DNA of 15,883 bases, from NCBI GenBank assembly GCA_019248085.1, contig JAEHHF010000011.1, forward strand, positions 1 through 15,883, given 5' to 3'. Origin of the DNA: Candidatus Dojkabacteria bacterium S2_J21. Its GTDB lineage: Bacteria; Patescibacteria; Dojkabacteria; SC72. The position numbers were made by a program, and so were the translations under genes. Positions 6,991 to 13,670 of this stretch are shown one piece after another; position 1 is the first letter of the stretch; every line of letters starts with the position of its first letter. The notes beneath the pieces were generated by a model. That model was given only the letters and a program-made list of their open reading frames with translations. It did no database searches and was not told the origin of the DNA.

Positions 6991-8358
6991 ATGCTTAGGC
7001 TTTCAAAAGGTAAGAAAATAGGAGCAATTATTTTCTCCGTTGTTATATTGGTTTCTATTGGACTCATGACATTCTATCTAATAAATGGGAATAGTTTTGA
7101 TACAAGAAGTAGCGCTGGAAACTCAAGTTGGGCAATAGGAGATCTGAATGGAGACCTAAAGGTTTCAATGGCAGATTTCAACCTTTGGCTTACAGGGTAT
7201 AGGAAGTTTAAGAAAGATGGAACATATACTGTAATCTCAGATTTGAATAAGGACAAGAAAATAGGCTTCAGTGACTTCTTCTTGTGGCTTGATGCATACC
7301 GCGAGTATAAGCATACTGCCGGTGGAGAGTTTAAGAAAATCTCTAAAACAAACGACATGGGAACTTTTGATTTGGAATATAAATTCATGGGTGATAATAC
7401 TTGGTTCTACAGGATGACAGGTACTTTCTCTAAGGCAAGCCTTTGTGATGTGGGTTCAGTAAATATCGCTATTGCAAAAAATGCTGATGCTGTTGATGCA
7501 GTGACGGTATATATGAACGGAACTCCTTTTAAAGAGGAGCTAGCCGATTGTACTGGCTTATTCACAAGAGAAGGGGAATTCACAGCTGCTGAGAACGCAA
7601 ATATAGCACTGACCCTGAGAGAACTACCGAAGGTAAGTACAGCCACTTATAAGCCACAAGCTGTTGATTATAGCTTCATGACAGTTACATATGAATATAC
7701 AGGAAGCGATACTTGGAGCTATACGATTAAGGGTGAGTTACCAAATGACTGTTTTGATGTGACCCAAGCTATTTCCAAAGTAAATCCACACCTTAAGAGG
7801 GTTTCTATTGGGCCAGACAGTTTTGCCAATATGTCATCTCCAGATGCAACAGTATATATATATAACTTCATTTCACCAGAGAAAATTACAGACTCGAAAT
7901 GTAGTACGACAGTGCTAAAGTATAGCAAGACAGGTACATTTAAGGCAGGTGAAGATTCAAAGATTAAATTTGTTTCAACTCCAGCATATCCTGCTGTCGG
8001 ATTAATAAAGGCAATAGTCCCCGTATTAACGACACAAGCCACATATTTAGGTGATAACTTATGGAGCTATGAGGTAAAAGGTACTTTCCCAAATGGTTGT
8101 TATAGTGCTAAGACAGTAGTTCATCCATTAACCGCAACATATAAAGATGGTTTTACCGGGTGTACTGTTGTGGGAAACTTAATTAGATGTAACCAAGTAG
8201 CTATGACAGCTTTGGAAAAATCGATATATTTGGAGACAGTTATAACGAAGGAAGGGACTTCTTGTACAGGCGCAGTGGTCGAATACGATGCTACTGGGAA
8301 GTTTGTAGCGGCAGAGAAAGCAACCATCGGATCACGCATAAGTGCGATATTGAAGTAA
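6991..8358 (+). CDS. Membrane-anchored protein with N-terminal dockerin domain and three Cys-paired repeats
   Basis: A 455-residue exported protein. A membrane segment at about 9-31 has no clear cleavage site, so the protein probably stays anchored by its N-terminus. Residues 49-104 form a type I dockerin-like domain: two calcium loops, DLNGDLKVSMAD (51-62) and DLNKDKKIGFSD (84-95), each with acidic or Asn residues at loop positions 1, 3, 5 and 12, each followed by F-x-LWL. Three related domains of about 100 residues follow, at about 127-210, 230-330 and 350-450. Each opens with a YxGxxxWxYxxxG-type strand and ends near tGxFxAaE. Each has an early and a late Cys (152/187, 254/304, 370/425; the third adds 391/400), suggesting disulfides outside the cell. 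I do not recognise this repeat family. A dockerin next to the N-terminal anchor is unusual, as most are C-terminal. Cohesin-like proteins are encoded just downstream and could be its partners. Confidence 0.85.
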   Translation: MLRLSKGKKIGAIIFSVVILVSIGLMTFYLINGNSFDTRSSAGNSSWAIGDLNGDLKVSMADFNLWLTGYRKFKKDGTYTVISDLNKDKKIGFSDFFLWLDAYREYKHTAGGEFKKISKTNDMGTFDLEYKFMGDNTWFYRMTGTFSKASLCDVGSVNIAIAKNADAVDAVTVYMNGTPFKEELADCTGLFTREGEFTAAENANIALTLRELPKVSTATYKPQAVDYSFMTVTYEYTGSDTWSYTIKGELPNDCFDVTQAISKVNPHLKRVSIGPDSFANMSSPDATVYIYNFISPEKITDSKCSTTVLKYSKTGTFKAGEDSKIKFVSTPAYPAVGLIKAIVPVLTTQATYLGDNLWSYEVKGTFPNGCYSAKTVVHPLTATYKDGFTGCTVVGNLIRCNQVAMTALEKSIYLETVITKEGTSCTGAVVEYDATGKFVAAEKATIGSRISAILK

Positions 8359-8385
8359 GGGAGGGTTATCGCTTAGGAAGAGATT

Positions 8386-8415
8386 AAAACCGCTCGGTTA
8401 ATACTGAGCGGTTTT
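8386..8415 (+). terminator. Strong intrinsic terminator after the dockerin-protein gene
   Basis: A 12-bp stem pairs 8386-8397 with 8404-8415 (AAAACCGCTC with GAGCGGTTTT, plus a G-U and a G-C pair) around a TTAATA loop. It lies 27 nt after the stop codon. A-runs on one side and T-runs on the other mean it can stop transcription from both directions. Confidence 0.85.
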
Positions 8416-8588
8416 GTATTATAGATTCATTTGGAATACCTGTATCAAAGGAGCAGAGGTACATAGTTGGCATGCCTTTGAGATGCTGAGTTGCGTTACC
8501 TGTACGGTCTTTGTAACGAAGTCTGGAGGTAGTGAAGATATCGTTTAGTCCCAAGTAAGGGGTGTTGGACTCTTCCTCGTAAAACAAA
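8416..8588. other. Intergenic stretch between two terminators; possible small RNA or gene remnant
   Basis: This segment of about 170 bp looks richer in G and C than the flanking genes. On the minus strand it is open for 67 codons (8587 to 8384), but only from a TTG that lies in the T-tract of the neighbouring terminator, and the frame ends inside the terminator at 8386-8415. The predicted peptide matches no family I know and has no start signal. Possible readings are an eroded gene, a structured small RNA on the minus strand using the 8386-8415 hairpin as its terminator, or plain spacer. I see no tRNA or other standard RNA in it. Confidence 0.3.
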
Positions 8589-8609
8589 AGCCCTACGCTA
8601 GGTAGGGCT
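8581..8609 (-). terminator. Intrinsic terminator of the cohesin-like gene (minus strand)
   Basis: Read on the minus strand, AGCCCTAC pairs with GTAGGGCT (8602-8609 with 8589-8596) around a 5-nt loop, followed by TTTGTTTTAC. It is 26 nt past the stop codon of the gene at 8636-9316. Confidence 0.8.
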
Positions 8610-8635
8610 CTTCCTGAACGATGTTGTTAAACCCT

Positions 8636-9316
8636 CTACACTGTCGTTGGTGTTGGTGTGCTTGTTGGTGTCTCTGTTGGTGTTGGAACCTCTACTGGTG
8701 TAACAACCTCTGTTGGTGGTACATCCTTCTTAGTAGAAGTTAATACTATGATAATCAAAGCTAAGATAAATACACCAGCGATTATATATACATAATATTC
8801 CTTGAGGAAATTCAATATTGGACTAACACTTGTATCCTCCTCAGTACCTTCATTTAGTTGGTCTCCTGTATCTTTAACAGAAACTGGTTTGTTAATATCT
8901 GTTACCTTCTCGATCACTATATCTCCAAGGTCAAGTGTACTTTGATCAACATAGAAATAATAATCACCACCATCACTTACCTCGTAGGATATCTCTGCAA
9001 TTGTACCTATTTCTGCTAAGTCTTCTTCGCTAAGACAAAGTATCTCAATCTTATTCCCATTTTCTATAACGCTATTACTCATCGAACAATCCAAATCCCC
9101 AGATTCTAGATTTAGAATATTTATATTATCTGAGAATACTATCTCCATATCGGCAGCATTAAGAGTCTCATCTTTATGAGTAATCGTAACTGTTGCAATA
9201 TTGGTCTCTGTATCATCTGTTAGAGTGACCTCTGCACTTGCAGAAACCTGTGTTGAGAGCAGTGCAAGAATCGGAATTACAAAGAATATTGTTAAAATAT
9301 ATTTAAAGCTTTTCAT
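8636..9316 (-). CDS. Exported cohesin-like domain protein with a membrane anchor and Pro/Thr tail
   Basis: A 226-residue protein. Signal peptide at about 1-28 (cleavage likely after VSASA). The exported domain, about 29-140, has the look of a cohesin: a strand-rich module with ADMEIVFSDNINILNLESGD (55-74) matching the family's pattern in which a strand is followed by a loop and a Gly-Asp, and later GTIAEISYEVSDGG (104-117). Cys77 and Cys94 are likely disulfide-bonded. An acidic linker leads to a membrane segment at about 174-193, then TKK and a 27-residue Pro/Thr-rich tail to the C-terminus. By the usual rules this tail is cytoplasmic, which is odd for such a sequence. There is no LPXTG. Divergently transcribed from the LPETG gene, whose domain appears related and has a matching Cys pair. 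Cohesin assignment is by pattern only; another Ig-like fold is possible. Confidence 0.7.
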   Translation of the reverse strand: MKSFKYILTIFFVIPILALLSTQVSASAEVTLTDDTETNIATVTITHKDETLNAADMEIVFSDNINILNLESGDLDCSMSNSVIENGNKIEILCLSEEDLAEIGTIAEISYEVSDGGDYYFYVDQSTLDLGDIVIEKVTDINKPVSVKDTGDQLNEGTEEDTSVSPILNFLKEYYVYIIAGVFILALIIIVLTSTKKDVPPTEVVTPVEVPTPTETPTSTPTPTTV

Positions 9317-9432
9317 TAATGATATATAATATAAATTAGAGTATAGTGATAGAGTAACATAATTAATTTAATTAAAAAAGGGTAGTTTTGTATATTGACA
9401 AACGCTCCTTTTTATAAGAATATTTATACATT
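9317..9432. promoter_or_regulatory. Divergent promoter region of the two cohesin-like genes
   Basis: A very AT-rich spacer of 116 bp. On the plus strand a perfect -35 TTGACA lies at 9395-9400, with -10 candidates AATATT (9419-9424, 18-bp spacing) or TATTTA (9421-9426); the start would be within a few bases of the ATG at 9433. On the minus strand, TATATT/TATATA elements lie 8-15 nt before the ATG at 9316. Both messages would be nearly leaderless, and the shared spacer suggests joint control. Confidence 0.45.
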
Positions 9433-10053
9433 ATGAACTGCCGATCAAACACAAACTTTATTTTAGGTATGGCTCTAGTCCTCTTCGCATACCCAATACT
9501 AGCTCTAAGCGAAGCATTCGCAACATATACCTCTGCAACAATTACACCGGCTACTGGAACGATATACAGTACAAATACTCCTATTTCTGTCAATGTGAAT
9601 AGTGGCTCTGATGAGTTTGGAGGAGCAGATGTAATTATAACTTTCTCAGGTAATATGTCATACGTGAGTGCAGTCAAGAACTCCATTTGTAGTAGTTTTA
9701 CGGTCACACCAGCGGGAAATACCTTGGATGTAGAATGCTTCTATCTTGGAGGAGCAAGAACATATAATGGAAGCCTTGGTACTTTGTATTTCAGATCAAC
9801 AGGAACAGGAAGTGCAGCAATAACAATAACAAGTACAGATCCTGAAGTTACAACAAAAGTCAGTGGAGCCTACACCCTCTCGGAGAGTGACCTCCCAGAG
9901 ACAGGAGCACTTGATAGCTCTAGTAGGACGTTGATAATAGGAGTATCTATGATCGCACTTGGTGGAATTGTACTATTACTAAGTCCATTGAATGATAGAA
10001 TTGTAGGAAATAGACTTAGGAATAAAAAGAACATGATGGAGGAAAGAATTTAA
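9433..10053 (+). CDS. LPETG surface protein with cohesin-like domain (sortase substrate)
   Basis: A 206-residue exported protein with a complete sorting signal. Signal peptide at about 1-30 (cleavage likely after AFA). Exported strand-rich domain at about 31-148, with GADVIITFSGNMSYVSAV (64-81) and GSLGTLYFRSTGTGSAAI (113-130) in the places expected of a cohesin. Cys86 and Cys102 match the spacing of the Cys pair in the divergent neighbour. Then LPETG at 154-158, a short spacer, a membrane segment at about 166-184 and a basic tail (NRLRNKK). This order is the classic sortase substrate. The tail after the membrane segment is about 20 residues, longer than usual. The likely enzyme is the sortase at 118-918, the only one in view. 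It ends 125 bp before rpsO and has no terminator after it. Cohesin-like fold is inferred by pattern. Confidence 0.85.
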   Translation: MNCRSNTNFILGMALVLFAYPILALSEAFATYTSATITPATGTIYSTNTPISVNVNSGSDEFGGADVIITFSGNMSYVSAVKNSICSSFTVTPAGNTLDVECFYLGGARTYNGSLGTLYFRSTGTGSAAITITSTDPEVTTKVSGAYTLSESDLPETGALDSSSRTLIIGVSMIALGGIVLLLSPLNDRIVGNRLRNKKNMMEERI

Positions 10054-10081
10054 CAAATATCCCTGAAAATGTAGTATCCGC

Positions 10082-10110
10082 TTGACAGATGACCTATAAA
10101 ATTATACAAT
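10082..10110 (+). promoter_or_regulatory. Promoter of rpsO
   Basis: TTGACA (10082-10087), exactly 17 bp, then TACAAT (10105-10110): the best sigma-70-type promoter in the window. The expected start near 10117 gives a leader of about 62 nt containing a small GTCC/GGAC hairpin (10118-10121 with 10131-10134). S15 controls its own mRNA through leader structures in several bacteria; whether this leader does so cannot be told. Confidence 0.75.
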
Positions 10111-10178
10111 AATCTCTGTCCTATTTTCTTGGACTTCGCTTGTAATTAAGAATACATAATGATAATCTGTAATTAGAT

Positions 10179-10442
10179 ATGTCGCTAACAATAGACGAAA
10201 AACAAACAACAGTAAATAAGTACGCTATCCACGAAGGTGATACTGGCTCTCCAGAGGTACAAATTGCATTACTAACTCTCCAAATAGAGAAATTAAGCGA
10301 ACATCTAAAGGATCATAAAAAAGATAATCACTCCAGAAGAGGATTGTTACAAATGGTTGGTAAAAGAAGAAGATTAATACAGTACCTCAAAGATAGTGAA
10401 CTTGCGAGATATACCGAATTGTCAAAGAAGTTAAAGGTGTAA
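10179..10442 (+). CDS. rpsO: 30S ribosomal protein S15
   Basis: S15 binds the central domain of 16S rRNA early in 30S assembly and contributes to bridge formation with the 50S subunit. The 87-residue length and sequence are typical: [16 protein letters not shown] near residue 18, the [13 protein letters not shown] block that contacts rRNA, and KRRRLIQYL. All of it is present and unbroken. It has its own strong promoter and a leader of about 62 nt without a Shine-Dalgarno sequence. It is followed after 103 bp by pnp, the conserved rpsO-pnp order. Confidence 0.98.
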   Translation: MSLTIDEKQTTVNKYAIHEGDTGSPEVQIALLTLQIEKLSEHLKDHKKDNHSRRGLLQMVGKRRRLIQYLKDSELARYTELSKKLKV

Positions 10443-10483
10443 TAACCTTTTTACCTCTTTCTTTGTAAAAACTTTCCAAAACA

Positions 10484-10514
10484 TATAATATTGATGACTG
10501 TATTATGTCGTCGA
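10484..10514 (+). promoter_or_regulatory. Possible pnp promoter and leader hairpin
   Basis: TATAAT at 10484-10489 has a weak -35-like TTTGTA at 10462-10467 (16 bp). Just after it, TTGATGAC (10491-10498) can pair with GTCGTCGA (10507-10514) over an 8-nt loop, two of the pairs being G-U. In E. coli a leader stem is the target of PNPase autoregulation; here that is only an analogy. Confidence 0.4.
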
Positions 10515-10545
10515 TATATTTAAATTATATTTTTAATTAATTAAA

Positions 10546-12666
10546 ATGGCTTTAAAAGAAATAAAACACGAATTTGAAATAGGGGGAAGAAAATGTACCT
10601 TTGAAACAGGTAAACTTGCTCTAAGATCAGAATCAGCAATATTGGCTAGAATGGGAGACACTGTCATAACAGTAAATGTTAATACAGCAACCCCAAAACA
10701 GGAATCAGATTACTTTCCACTTTCAGTTGAATATATAGAGAAATTCTATGCATCCGGCAAGATCAATGGATCGAGATTTGTTAAAAGAGAGAGATTCCCA
10801 AGTGATGATGCAGTTCTCAAAGCAAGAATGATAGATAGAGCAGTTAGACCAAGGTTCCCTAAGGACTACAGAGATGATTTAAACCTCATTGTTACAGTGA
10901 TGTCATATGATGGTGAAAATGATCCTATGCTTTTGGCTATTAATGCAGCATCCGTTGCATTGATTTATTCATCTGCACCTTTCTCTGGCCCTATTGCAGG
11001 TGTCAGAATGGGAATGGTAGATGGAAAACCAGAAAGTGTTCTCAAATCTATGGATTTAACAACCCCAGAAGAGAAGATGAACTATGTTGTAGCAGGAGAT
11101 GGTAAAACATTCACAATGGTAGATGCGGGATGCTATGAGTCCACCAATGAAGAGATCCTCTCAGCAATGAAAGAATCTCTAGAGTTGATGCAACCATGGT
11201 TAGATGCACAGAATGAGTTCCTCAAAAAACTAGAGATGAAGGACAAGGCATATACATCATATGCAACCCCTGAAGAAGCGATCGATGGTGTAAAAGAGTT
11301 CTTAACAGAATCAAGAATTAAAGAAAATCTTCAAAAAGCTAATGACAAAGTTCATGAAGCTACAAAAGAAGAAGTATTTAAACAATTTGATGGCAAATTT
11401 TCTAAATCAGTACTTGCAGAGGCATATGATTACCTCTTAAAGAAAGCTGCAAGAAAAATTGTTCTCGAAGAGAAGACTAGAGTAGACGGTAGAGCTATGG
11501 ATGAAATCCGAGAGCTTTACACAGAAGCGGATCTTTTACCAAGAGTCCATGGATCTGCACTTTTCACAAGAGGAGTAACTCAGACATTAACGATAGCTAC
11601 ATTAGGTAGTTTGAGAGATGTCAGATTAGTAGATGATATGGAAGGTGAAAGAGAACAAAGATATATGCACTTCTACAATGATTTACCATTTGCATATGGC
11701 GTATGTGACAGAATCAAATTCTCACCAAGTAGGAGAGCAATCGGACATGGAATGTTAGCTGAGAAAGCAATCGTTCCTGTATTACCTACAGAAAAAGAAT
11801 TCCCATACACAATGTTAGTAATGAGTGAAATCCAAGGTGAAAATGGATCAAGCTCAATGGCATCTGTATGTGGATCTAGTATGTCATTAATGGCAGCAGG
11901 TGTTCCTCTAAGAAAACCAGTTGCAGGTATTGCATGTGGATTAGTTGTAGCTGATGGCGGTAGTTTCAAAGTATTGACTGATATGCAGGGTGTTGAAGAT
12001 TTCTATGGCGACATGGACTTCAAGATTGCTGGTACAGCTGATGGTGTAACTGCAGTACAGATGGATACCAAGACTCAGGGCCTCTCTATGGAAATTGTTG
12101 AACAAACATTCAAACAGTCTACAGAAGCAAGAGCAAAGATTCTTGAAGCAATGAGCAAAACAATTGCAGAATCAAGAAAAACAATGTCTGAATTCGCACC
12201 AAGAGTAGCCCAGGAGAAGGTTGCTACCGACAAGATTGGTGAGATAATTGGGCCAGGAGGAAAGAACATTAGAGAACTTTCTGAGAGAACAGGTGCAGAG
12301 ATTGAGATCGAAGAGGATGGAACAGTTAATATCTATTCCACTTCCCAAGAATCAATTGATGAAGCTGTCAAAGCTATTAGAAGATATGATTTCAAACCAA
12401 ATATTGGTGAGATTTACGAAGGTAAAGCTGCATCCATAATGCCATACGGAGCATTTGTAGAATTAGCTCCAGGTATCTCAGGTCTAGTACATGTATCTGA
12501 ACTATCAGATGATTTTGTTAAGGATGTTCATGACTTCATTAATGAAGGAGACATTGTTAAGGTCAAAGTCGTTGGTATAGATAACATGGGTAAGATCAAA
12601 TTGAGTATGAAAGGTTTAGACAAGAACGAAGAAAAGAAAGCTGAAGAGATAGGGGAGGAACGTTAG
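10546..12666 (+). CDS. pnp: Polyribonucleotide nucleotidyltransferase (PNPase)
   Basis: PNPase degrades RNA 3' to 5' with phosphate, releasing nucleoside diphosphates, and takes part in mRNA turnover. The 706-residue protein has all domains: a first RNase PH domain (about 1-220), a helical linker, and a second RNase PH domain (about 310-545) with the active-site pattern EDFYGDMDFK, giving Asp485, Asp491 and Lys493. The phosphate-binding GSSSMASVCG is intact. A KH domain with IIGPGGKNI (about 567-575) and an S1 domain (about 619-692) follow, then a charged tail. A variant stretch replaces the usual FHYNFPPFSVGE in the second PH domain with MHFYNDLPFAYGV. There is no Shine-Dalgarno sequence. 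The stop TAG overlaps the stop of the convergent methyltransferase gene by 4 bp, with no terminator visible between them. Confidence 0.98.
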   Translation: MALKEIKHEFEIGGRKCTFETGKLALRSESAILARMGDTVITVNVNTATPKQESDYFPLSVEYIEKFYASGKINGSRFVKRERFPSDDAVLKARMIDRAVRPRFPKDYRDDLNLIVTVMSYDGENDPMLLAINAASVALIYSSAPFSGPIAGVRMGMVDGKPESVLKSMDLTTPEEKMNYVVAGDGKTFTMVDAGCYESTNEEILSAMKESLELMQPWLDAQNEFLKKLEMKDKAYTSYATPEEAIDGVKEFLTESRIKENLQKANDKVHEATKEEVFKQFDGKFSKSVLAEAYDYLLKKAARKIVLEEKTRVDGRAMDEIRELYTEADLLPRVHGSALFTRGVTQTLTIATLGSLRDVRLVDDMEGEREQRYMHFYNDLPFAYGVCDRIKFSPSRRAIGHGMLAEKAIVPVLPTEKEFPYTMLVMSEIQGENGSSSMASVCGSSMSLMAAGVPLRKPVAGIACGLVVADGGSFKVLTDMQGVEDFYGDMDFKIAGTADGVTAVQMDTKTQGLSMEIVEQTFKQSTEARAKILEAMSKTIAESRKTMSEFAPRVAQEKVATDKIGEIIGPGGKNIRELSERTGAEIEIEEDGTVNIYSTSQESIDEAVKAIRRYDFKPNIGEIYEGKAASIMPYGAFVELAPGISGLVHVSELSDDFVKDVHDFINEGDIVKVKVVGIDNMGKIKLSMKGLDKNEEKKAEEIGEER

Positions 12667-13670
12667 TTCTTCTTTATCTTAGCTATATAAAAGCCCATCA
12701 TTCTGCTGTTAGGAAGGACTCTCAGAGTCTTCTTAACGGCGGGATCATAGGTATTACCACTCCACTTAGTTATACCTTTAGTTGTGAATATTTTTTCTCC
12801 GGCTAAATCAACATTAATATCTTCTACGGTAGCGTTTGGGAAATGTTCTAGAAGGAATGTAACTACTCCTTCATTTTCCTCAGGTTCTAATGTACATGTT
12901 GAATATACTAAAGTACCACCAGTCTTCAATGTCCTGAATGCAGATATGATTAAATCCTTTTGTAAGAAAGAACACCTCTTTATCTTATCCAGTCCCCAGA
13001 ACCTCAATGGCTTTTGGCTATTCATATAAATCATACCCTCACCACTACATGGAGCATCCAAAAGTACTCTGTCAAAATATTCAGGATATTTTTTACCAAA
13101 CTCAGTAGAATCACTGTATGTAGCCTTTGCGTTTTTTGCTCCAAATTGGTACAAAACATTCTTTAAAGAAGAAACTCTTGCCATATCAATATCATTTGCC
13201 AATATCTTCCCCTTGTTATTCATCACCGCTGCAATATGCGTTGTCTTACTACCTGGAGCAGCACACATATCAAGCACATACTCTCCCGGTTTAGGATCAA
13301 GTACCAATGTATCTAAAATACTAGAAAGATTCTGTATGTAGAATTTACCATCTTGATATTCAACTGATTGGGACACCTCCGACTTATCATAGTTTAATAC
13401 AAAGTATGTATTCTCAGCCCATGGAATTGCTTGTAGTTGATATTCTTTTGCTTCTAACGCTTTCTTTGTTTCTTCTACATTCCCCATGAGAGGATTTAAT
13501 CTAATGGTGGTAATAGCTCTAGAAGAAAAAATACCAGCAACTTTAGGTTTAGGTACCATCAATATACTAGCGATACGGGAAATGAAAAGATTTTCTTTTG
13601 TAAAAAATTCTTTATGAGCAACAGGAGCTTTTCTTGGTTGTTTGTAGTTGGATCTTGTTGGTTTCCTCAT
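12663..13670 (-). CDS. RsmB/NOP2/Sun-family RNA cytosine-5 methyltransferase
   Basis: SAM-dependent methyltransferase that makes 5-methylcytosine in RNA, most likely 16S rRNA. Motif I, DMCAAPGSKTTHIA, is at residues 134-147 and binds SAM; motif IV is DAPCSGEG (205-212) with Cys208; motif VI is YSTCTLEPEENEG (256-268) with Cys259, the expected nucleophile. At 335 residues it has no NusB-like N-terminal domain as in E. coli RsmB and no C-terminal PUA extension as in RsmF, so the exact target base cannot be named. The first 20 residues are strongly basic. Its ATG shares one base with the rsmE stop (TAATG), and a strong Shine-Dalgarno sequence (AAGGAGGAG, plus-strand 13676-13684) precedes it, so translation is likely coupled to rsmE. 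It overlaps pnp tail to tail by 4 bp. Confidence 0.93.
   Translation of the reverse strand: MRKPTRSNYKQPRKAPVAHKEFFTKENLFISRIASILMVPKPKVAGIFSSRAITTIRLNPLMGNVEETKKALEAKEYQLQAIPWAENTYFVLNYDKSEVSQSVEYQDGKFYIQNLSSILDTLVLDPKPGEYVLDMCAAPGSKTTHIAAVMNNKGKILANDIDMARVSSLKNVLYQFGAKNAKATYSDSTEFGKKYPEYFDRVLLDAPCSGEGMIYMNSQKPLRFWGLDKIKRCSFLQKDLIISAFRTLKTGGTLVYSTCTLEPEENEGVVTFLLEHFPNATVEDINVDLAGEKIFTTKGITKWSGNTYDPAVKKTLRVLPNSRMMGFYIAKIKKN

Noticed and set aside
8493..8578. Minus-strand GAGGAAGAGTCC (8567-8578) and GGTAACGC (8493-8500) resemble conserved pieces of RNase P RNA.
   Set aside because: Spacing is wrong, the conserved ACAGARA block is missing and the room between terminators is too short for a complete RNase P RNA.
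8640..8720. Repeated GTTGGTGTTGG-type units suggested a tandem repeat or CRISPR-like array.
   Set aside because: Irregular units without spacers that simply encode the Pro/Thr-rich tail of the minus-strand protein.
10159..10176. Five-codon upstream ORF ending 2 nt before rpsO.
   Set aside because: No Shine-Dalgarno sequence and too short to separate from chance in an AT-rich leader.
10494..10523. Nine-codon upstream ORF in the pnp leader.
   Set aside because: No start signal; its ATG falls at the predicted transcription start and inside a small hairpin, so coding is unsupported.
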